From Janibacter melonis (lineage in GTDB: Bacteria; Actinomycetota; Actinomycetes; Actinomycetales; Dermatophilaceae), in NCBI RefSeq assembly GCF_020567375.1, contig NZ_JAJBZM010000003.1, forward strand, positions 124,001 through 188,000: DNA of 64,000 nt, read 5' to 3'. Both the position numbers and the translations under genes were made by a program. Below the pieces are notes generated by a model. That model searched no databases. It worked only from the letters and a program-made list of their open reading frames with translations, and was not told where the DNA came from. Shown in pieces: positions 59,310 to 64,000 of the stretch (position 1 is its first letter; every line of letters starts with the position of its first letter).

Positions 59310-59386
59310 CCTCGGAGTAGGGTGACGGCCACTCGCCCACCTCAGCCGGTGGGCGCTCGTGCGCGCGAACCATCGAGGAGGATGGG

Positions 59387-61789
59387 ATGGCGGTCTACCC
59401 CTACGCCGTAGCAGCTGACACGCTCGACCTGTCGAGCGGCAACCTCTACCTGACCGCCGGCGTCGCCCTCATCGGCGTCGTGTGCATCGCGATGGGGCTG
59501 GTCTTCCGCTCCCAGGTGCTCGCCGCCGACCCCGGCACCGAGCGCATGCGCGAGATCGGCGCCGCCGTCGAGGAGGGCGCCCACGCCTACCTGCGCCGGC
59601 AGTTCCGCACCCTCGGCGTCTTCGTCGTCATCGTCTTCGTGCTCCTGCTCGCCCTGCCCGCGGACTCCGCGGGGGTGCGCTGGGGGCGCTCCGGATTCTT
59701 CCTCCTCGGCGCCGGCTTCTCCGCCGCGATCGGCTACCTCGGGATGTCCCTGGCGGTGAAGGCCAACGTCCGCGTCGCCGAGGCCGCCCGGACCTCCGGG
59801 CGCGACGAGGGCATGCGGATCGCCTTCCGCACCGGCGGCGTCGTCGGCATGTTCACCGTCGGGCTCGGCCTGCTCGGCGCGGCCGTCGTCGTCATGGCCT
59901 ACCAGGGTGACGCCCCGAAGGTCCTCGAGGGCTTCGGCTTCGGCGCCGCGCTCCTCGCGATGTTCATGCGCGTCGGTGGCGGCATCTTCACCAAGGCCGC
60001 CGACGTCGGCGCCGACCTCGTCGGCAAGGTCGAGGCCGGCATCCCCGAGGACGACCCGCGCAACGCCGCGACGATCGCCGACAACGTGGGCGACAACGTC
60101 GGCGACTGCGCGGGCATGGCCGCGGACCTCTTCGAGTCCTACGCCGTCATGCTCGTCGCCGCCCTCATCCTCGGCTCGGCGGCCTTCGGCGAGAGCGGGC
60201 TCGTCTTCCCGCTGCTCATCCCCGCCGTCGGCGCCCTCACCGCGCTGCTCGGCGTCTTCATCACCAGGGCGGCACCCGGGGGCGACGCCCTCGCGGCGAT
60301 CAACCGCAGCTTCTACATCACCGCCGCGATCTCCGCCGTGCTCACCGCGGTCGTCGCCTTCGTCTACCTGCCGAGCAGCTACGCCGAGCTCGGGAGCCGC
60401 AACCAGGACATCGCCGCGATGTCCGGAGACCCCCGGCTCGCCGCGCTCCTCGCGGTGCTCCTCGGCATCGTCCTGGCCGCCGTCATCCTGTGGCTCACCG
60501 GCTACTACACCGGCACCGACAAGCGCCCGACGAAGGACGTCGCCCGTACGACGCTCACCGGCGCCGCGACGGTCGTTCTCTCCGGCATCGGGCTCGGCCT
60601 CGAGTCGGCGGTCTACAAGGTCACCACGATGGCCATCGCCATCTACCTCGTCTTCCTCCTCGGCGGCGGGTCGGTGACGCTCTCGCTCTTCTTCATCGCG
60701 CTCGCCGGCTGCGGCATCCTCACGACGGTCGGCGTGATCGTCGCGATGGACACCTTCGGCCCGGTCTCGGACAACGCCCAGGGCATCGCGGAGATGTCGG
60801 GGGACGTCGACGCGGAGGGCGCCCAGGTGCTCACCGAGCTCGACGCCGTCGGCAACACGACGAAGGCGATCACCAAGGGCATCGCCATCGCCACCGCGGT
60901 CTTCGCCGCCACGGCTCTCTTCGGGTCCTACACCGACGCCTGGAGCGCTCAGCTGGAGACCACCGCGACCGCGCTCGGCGACGAGATCTCCCAGGGGTCC
61001 ATCGACGCCGGCGCCATCCCCGGCATCCAGCAGAGCATCGACGACTTCAACGTCAGTGCCGCCTCCGAGATCGTCAGCCCCCACACGCTCGTCGGGCTGC
61101 TCCTCGGCGCGGCGGTCGTCTTCCTCTTCTCCGGCCTGGCCATCAATGCGGTGACCCGCGCCGCCGGTGCCATCGTCTTCGAGGTGCGCCGTCAGTTCCG
61201 CGAGCACCCCGGCATCATGGCGGGCACGGAGAAGCCCGAGTACGCGCGGGTCGTCGACATCTGCACCAAGGACTCGCTGCGCGAGCTCGCGACCCCCGGC
61301 CTGCTCGCCGCCCTCACCCCCGTCGTCGTCGGCTTCGGCCTCGGCATCGGGGCGCTCGCCGGCTTCCTCGCCGGCGCCATCGCGTGCGGCGCGCTCATGG
61401 CGGTCTTCCTCGCCAACTCCGGCGGGGCGTGGGACAACGCGAAGAAGATCGTCGAGGACGGGCACCACGGCGGCAAGGGCTCCGACGCCCACGCGGCCGC
61501 CGTCATCGGCGACACCGTCGGCGACCCCTTCAAGGACACCGCCGGACCGGCGATCAACCCCCTCATCAAGGTGATGAACCTCGTCTCGGTGCTCATCGCC
61601 CCCGCGATCGTCGTGCTCACCGTGCGCGAGGAGCCGATGACGTGGGCGCGCCTGCTCATCGCCGGGGTCGCGCTGGCGATCATCGTCGTCGCGCTGATGA
61701 TCACCAAGCGGCGCGACCTGGCCATCGCCGGCGACGACGCCCCGGACGACGACGGCCGCGAGGTCTACGCCGCTCCCACGCAGGCCTGA
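59387..61789 (+). CDS. hppA: K+-independent membrane H+-translocating pyrophosphatase
   Basis: The 800-residue membrane enzyme of 16 helices couples PPi hydrolysis to proton export. The substrate motif DVGADLVGKVEAGIPEDDPRN and acidic DNVGDNVGDCAGMAADL are intact, as is the C-terminal GDTVGDPFKDTAGP. Lys493 in GNTTKAITKG identifies the K+-independent subtype, since K+-dependent enzymes have Ala there. GGAGGA precedes ATG 59387. PPi produced in biosynthesis feeds it and also serves the PPi-phosphofructokinase at 16.9 kb. A hairpin follows the stop. Confidence 0.97.
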   Translation: MAVYPYAVAADTLDLSSGNLYLTAGVALIGVVCIAMGLVFRSQVLAADPGTERMREIGAAVEEGAHAYLRRQFRTLGVFVVIVFVLLLALPADSAGVRWGRSGFFLLGAGFSAAIGYLGMSLAVKANVRVAEAARTSGRDEGMRIAFRTGGVVGMFTVGLGLLGAAVVVMAYQGDAPKVLEGFGFGAALLAMFMRVGGGIFTKAADVGADLVGKVEAGIPEDDPRNAATIADNVGDNVGDCAGMAADLFESYAVMLVAALILGSAAFGESGLVFPLLIPAVGALTALLGVFITRAAPGGDALAAINRSFYITAAISAVLTAVVAFVYLPSSYAELGSRNQDIAAMSGDPRLAALLAVLLGIVLAAVILWLTGYYTGTDKRPTKDVARTTLTGAATVVLSGIGLGLESAVYKVTTMAIAIYLVFLLGGGSVTLSLFFIALAGCGILTTVGVIVAMDTFGPVSDNAQGIAEMSGDVDAEGAQVLTELDAVGNTTKAITKGIAIATAVFAATALFGSYTDAWSAQLETTATALGDEISQGSIDAGAIPGIQQSIDDFNVSAASEIVSPHTLVGLLLGAAVVFLFSGLAINAVTRAAGAIVFEVRRQFREHPGIMAGTEKPEYARVVDICTKDSLRELATPGLLAALTPVVVGFGLGIGALAGFLAGAIACGALMAVFLANSGGAWDNAKKIVEDGHHGGKGSDAHAAAVIGDTVGDPFKDTAGPAINPLIKVMNLVSVLIAPAIVVLTVREEPMTWARLLIAGVALAIIVVALMITKRRDLAIAGDDAPDDDGREVYAAPTQA

Positions 61790-61794
61790 GCGGG

Positions 61795-61827
61795 TCCCCC
61801 TTCGCCCGGTCCCGCGGCGAAGGGGGA
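61795..61827 (+). terminator. Terminator of hppA
   Basis: A 12-bp stem TCCCCCTTCGCC with GGCGAAGGGGGA (61795-61806 with 61816-61827) and a 9-nt loop starts 5 nt after the hppA stop, again built from inverted recurrent 9-mers. Confidence 0.8.
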
Positions 61828-61857
61828 GCGCCCGCCGCGCCCGTAGGCTGGGTCGTC

Positions 61858-63399
61858 GTGACGTCCGCCGCGCCGATGACCCCCGACCACCCCGCGCCCG
61901 CCCTCGACCCCGAGCTGCTCGGCCGGCTGCGCGCCGACCTCGACCAGGCGGGCGTCGACGTCGACGCCCTCGAGGAGCTGCTCGGGCCGGTCGCCTCCGG
62001 CGCGCTGCACCGCGAGGACCCGCTGCCCGCCCGGTGGCGGCTGCGCGAGGTCGACGGCTCGCTCGCGACCTTCGTGCGCCTCTTCACCCTCGGCGACCCG
62101 GTCGACCCCGCCGAGGTCGACGAGCTGCTGCCGACCCTCACCGCCGCCGGTCTCGTCGAGCTCGGTCTGGCCCGGGAGGACGGGACCTCGCTGCGCTCGA
62201 CCGCCGAGGTGCGCCCCTACGGCGACGAGAGCCGGACCTGGTACGTCCTGTCCGACCACGGCGAGACGGCGCTGGGGACCTCGCTGCCCGTCGACCACGT
62301 CCTCGGCATCGGTGGCGCGTCGACGACCCTGGCCGCGTGGACCCCTCGGCCGGAGGTGCGCCGTGCCCTCGACCTCGGCACCGGCTGCGGCGTGCAGTCG
62401 CTCCACCTGTCGACCCACGTGGACGAGGTCGTCGCGACCGACCTGTCGCAGCGGGCCCTCGGGTACGCCGCGGTCAACGCCGCGCTCGCCGGGCTCGACC
62501 TCGACCTGCGGGCGGGCTCGATGCTCGAGCCGGTGACGGGGGAGCGCTTCGACCTCGTCGTGAGCAACCCCCCCTTCGTCATCACCCCCCGACGTGCCGA
62601 CGTGCCGCTCTACGAGTACCGCGACGGCGGGGCGGTCGGCGACGAGGTCGTCGCCTCGCTCGTGCGCGACCTCGGCGTGCACCTCGAGCCGGGGGGCCTG
62701 GCCCAGCTGCTCGGCAACTGGGAGGTGCGCGAGGGGCAGGACTGGCGCGACGTCGTCGGTGGCTGGCTCGACGCCGCCGAGGCGGCCGGTCATCCCGTCG
62801 ACGCCTGGGTCGTCCAGCGCGAGGAGCAGGACCCCGCCGAGTACGCCGCGACGTGGTCGCGCGACGGCGGGCAGCGTGCGGGCACGCCCGAGCACGAAGG
62901 GATGAGCCTGGCCTGGCTCGAGGACTTCGCGGCCCGGGGGGTCGAGCGGGTCGGCTTCGGCGTCATCACCCTCCAGCGGCCGGTGGGGGAGCGTCCGACC
63001 TTCCGCGACCTCGTCGACCACCGCGGACCCGTCGCGACGCCCATGGGTGCGTCGGTGCTCGCCGGGATGCGGGCCCGGACCTGGCTCGCCGAGCACGACG
63101 ACGCCGCCGTCCTCGACGTCGCGTGGAGCTGCCCGACCGATGTCACCGAGGAGCGGCACACCCGGCCGGGCGAGGCGGACCCGACGGTCATCGTCCTGCG
63201 CCAGGGCGGCGGTCTGGGGCGGGTCATGCAGCTGAGCACGGTGACCGCGGCGCTCGTGTCGGTGTGCGACGGCGAGCTCACCGCCGGGGTCGCCGCGGGG
63301 GCGATCGCCGGGCTGCTCGACCTCGACCCCGACGCGGTGCGCGCGGAGGTCGTGCCCTTCGTGCGCGAGGCGGTGGCGGACGGGCTGCTCGTGCGCTGA
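61858..63399 (+). CDS. HemK/PrmC-like methyltransferase with accessory domains
   Basis: The 513-residue protein has an N-terminal winged-helix-like accessory domain (about 20-130), a class I methyltransferase core with LDLGTGCGVQSLHLS and the tetrapeptide NPPF in VVSNPPFVITP, and a C-terminal domain (about 390-513) ending in a helical GELTAGVAAGAIAGLLDLD segment. NPPF/NPPY enzymes methylate planar amino groups in nucleic acids or glutamine, but the substrate here is unknown. The GTG start is 8 nt after TAGGCT, a leaderless pattern. The gene lies between hppA and topA in related genomes. Confidence 0.88.
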   Translation: MTSAAPMTPDHPAPALDPELLGRLRADLDQAGVDVDALEELLGPVASGALHREDPLPARWRLREVDGSLATFVRLFTLGDPVDPAEVDELLPTLTAAGLVELGLAREDGTSLRSTAEVRPYGDESRTWYVLSDHGETALGTSLPVDHVLGIGGASTTLAAWTPRPEVRRALDLGTGCGVQSLHLSTHVDEVVATDLSQRALGYAAVNAALAGLDLDLRAGSMLEPVTGERFDLVVSNPPFVITPRRADVPLYEYRDGGAVGDEVVASLVRDLGVHLEPGGLAQLLGNWEVREGQDWRDVVGGWLDAAEAAGHPVDAWVVQREEQDPAEYAATWSRDGGQRAGTPEHEGMSLAWLEDFAARGVERVGFGVITLQRPVGERPTFRDLVDHRGPVATPMGASVLAGMRARTWLAEHDDAAVLDVAWSCPTDVTEERHTRPGEADPTVIVLRQGGGLGRVMQLSTVTAALVSVCDGELTAGVAAGAIAGLLDLDPDAVRAEVVPFVREAVADGLLVR

Positions 63400-63417
63400 C
63401 CGCCGTGGGCTCGACGC

Positions 63418-63446
63418 TTGTGAGTGAGCACTCACTCATCTATCGT
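63418..63446 (+). promoter_or_regulatory. Promoter and palindromic operator of the edge TetR gene
   Basis: TTGTGA (63418-63423) and TATCGT (63441-63446) are 17 nt apart, a standard promoter. A perfect 18-bp palindrome TGAGTGAGCACTCACTCA (63421-63438) lies between them, placed to block RNA polymerase, and resembles common TetR-type operators. The GTG start is 7 nt after the -10. Confidence 0.85.
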
Positions 63447-63453
63447 CGACCGG

Positions 63454-64000
63454 GTGACCCCCCGTGCCCCCGCGATGAGCCCCGACGACCGGCGGGCGGC
63501 CATCGTCGACGTCGCCATCCCCCTGCTGCGCGAGCACGGCCCGGGTCTGACGACCCGGCAGGTCGCCGAGGCGGCCGGCATCGCCGAGGGCACGCTCTTC
63601 CGCGCCTTCGGCAGCAAGGACGAGCTCGTCCAGGCCTGCGCGACGGCCGTCCTCGACCCGGCGGCAGCGGTCGCCGAGCTCGGCGAGGTCGACCCGTCGC
63701 TGCCGCTCGACGACCGGCTCGTCGCCGGCGTGGCCGTCGTGCAGCGCCACGTCGAGCAGGTCGTCGCGCTCATCTCCGTCCTCCACCACGCCGGTGTCGT
63801 GCCGCCGGTGGACAAGGCCCGGCACCGCGGGCCGGGCGACCCGGCCCTCGACGCGGCCTTCACCGCTCTCGTCGGCGACGACGCCGGCGCCCTGCGCAAG
63901 CCCGTCGACGAGGTCGTCGGGCTGCTCCAGCTGCTCGCGCTGTCGAGCGTCCACCCGCTGATGTCGGCCCGGCGCCTCGACGCGGCCGAGATCGTCGACG
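63454..64000 (+). CDS. TetR/AcrR-family regulator (3' end outside window)
   Basis: The visible 182 residues have the TetR HTH (REHGPGLTTRQVAEAAGIAEGTLFRAFGSKDELVQA) and most of a helical ligand-binding domain; the stop is beyond the window. GTG 63454 is preferred because it sits 7 nt after a TATCGT -10; ATG 63475 (MSPDDRR) is an alternative. The operator overlapping its own promoter implies autoregulation. In Micrococcales such genes often precede drug exporters, which cannot be checked here. Confidence 0.9.
   Translation, partial: MTPRAPAMSPDDRRAAIVDVAIPLLREHGPGLTTRQVAEAAGIAEGTLFRAFGSKDELVQACATAVLDPAAAVAELGEVDPSLPLDDRLVAGVAVVQRHVEQVVALISVLHHAGVVPPVDKARHRGPGDPALDAAFTALVGDDAGALRKPVDEVVGLLQLLALSSVHPLMSARRLDAAEIVD

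Noticed and set aside
60490-61857. Upstream extension of the methyltransferase frame into hppA
   Set aside because: The added segment is out of frame with hppA, crosses its terminator and has no domain; GTG 61858 follows a -10 hexamer.

Overview
The window is a chromosomal segment of a high-GC actinobacterium, with G+C near 70 percent judged by eye. Gene content points to Micrococcales, perhaps an Intrasporangiaceae-type organism, but no rRNA is present and genus is not claimed. From about 3.5 kb onward the order follows the conserved actinobacterial block known in Mycobacterium tuberculosis as roughly Rv3721c to Rv3649: ffs, dnaX, recR, lysC-asd, ponA2-whiB4, paired ArsA-like ATPases, RidA, metallo-beta-lactamase, crp, nth, NUDIX, hydrolase, holin-like protein, acs, Fic-like protein, 6C RNA, ssd-tad, DUF1998 helicase, BldG-like STAS, H+-pyrophosphatase. 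There is no CRISPR array, insertion sequence or prophage; this is core chromosome with a few inserted accessory modules.

Layout. 0-3.5 kb: edge of benE, a small gene behind a perfect LexA box, a VOC protein, a WYL regulator, a DUF3817 protein. 3.5-11 kb: SRP RNA, orphan MASE1-like sensor kinase, anchored disordered protein, flavin reductase, dnaX, recR, DUF5063. 11-18 kb: ABC exporter, aspartokinase, an Asd-like protein lacking its catalytic cysteine, a LytR_C protein behind a five-copy 9-nt direct-repeat array, PPi-phosphofructokinase. 18-24.5 kb: methyltransferase, tRNA-Pro(CGG), Thr/Pro-rich exported protein, phosphoesterase, YqeY, PonA2, WhiB4. 25-36 kb: the ATPase-RidA-NUDIX-MBL-Crp-Nth-Acs block. 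36.7-40.1 kb: tripartite tricarboxylate transporter TctCBA plus a universal stress protein. 40.4-44.4 kb: phenylalanine hydroxylase, then BioQ with two operators and the biotin transporter BioYMN. 44.5-50.6 kb: two sodium/solute symporters with small membrane partners and a LytS/LytTR two-component system. 50.6-56 kb: degenerate Fic protein, 6C RNA, Tad pilus cluster. 56-64 kb: helicase, STAS protein, K+-independent H+-PPase, NPPF methyltransferase, and an edge TetR gene with a strong promoter/operator.

How it fits together. Carbon handling is a recurring theme: acetate or pyruvate uptake (ActP/MctC-like symporters) with acetyl-CoA synthetase, tricarboxylate uptake, PPi-linked glycolysis and a PPi-driven proton pump. 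Envelope functions form a second theme (PonA2, LytR_C protein, Tad pili, GDPD). Many genes start at GTG or ATG only 6-8 nt after a TAnnnT hexamer, suggesting leaderless transcripts. A 9-mer, CGAAGGGGG, recurs dozens of times in both orientations, and adjacent inverted copies make several of the terminators. The most unexpected items are the Cys-less Asd in the asd slot, the 9-nt GTCACA array resembling an MtrA site, and the Fic protein without its catalytic histidine.
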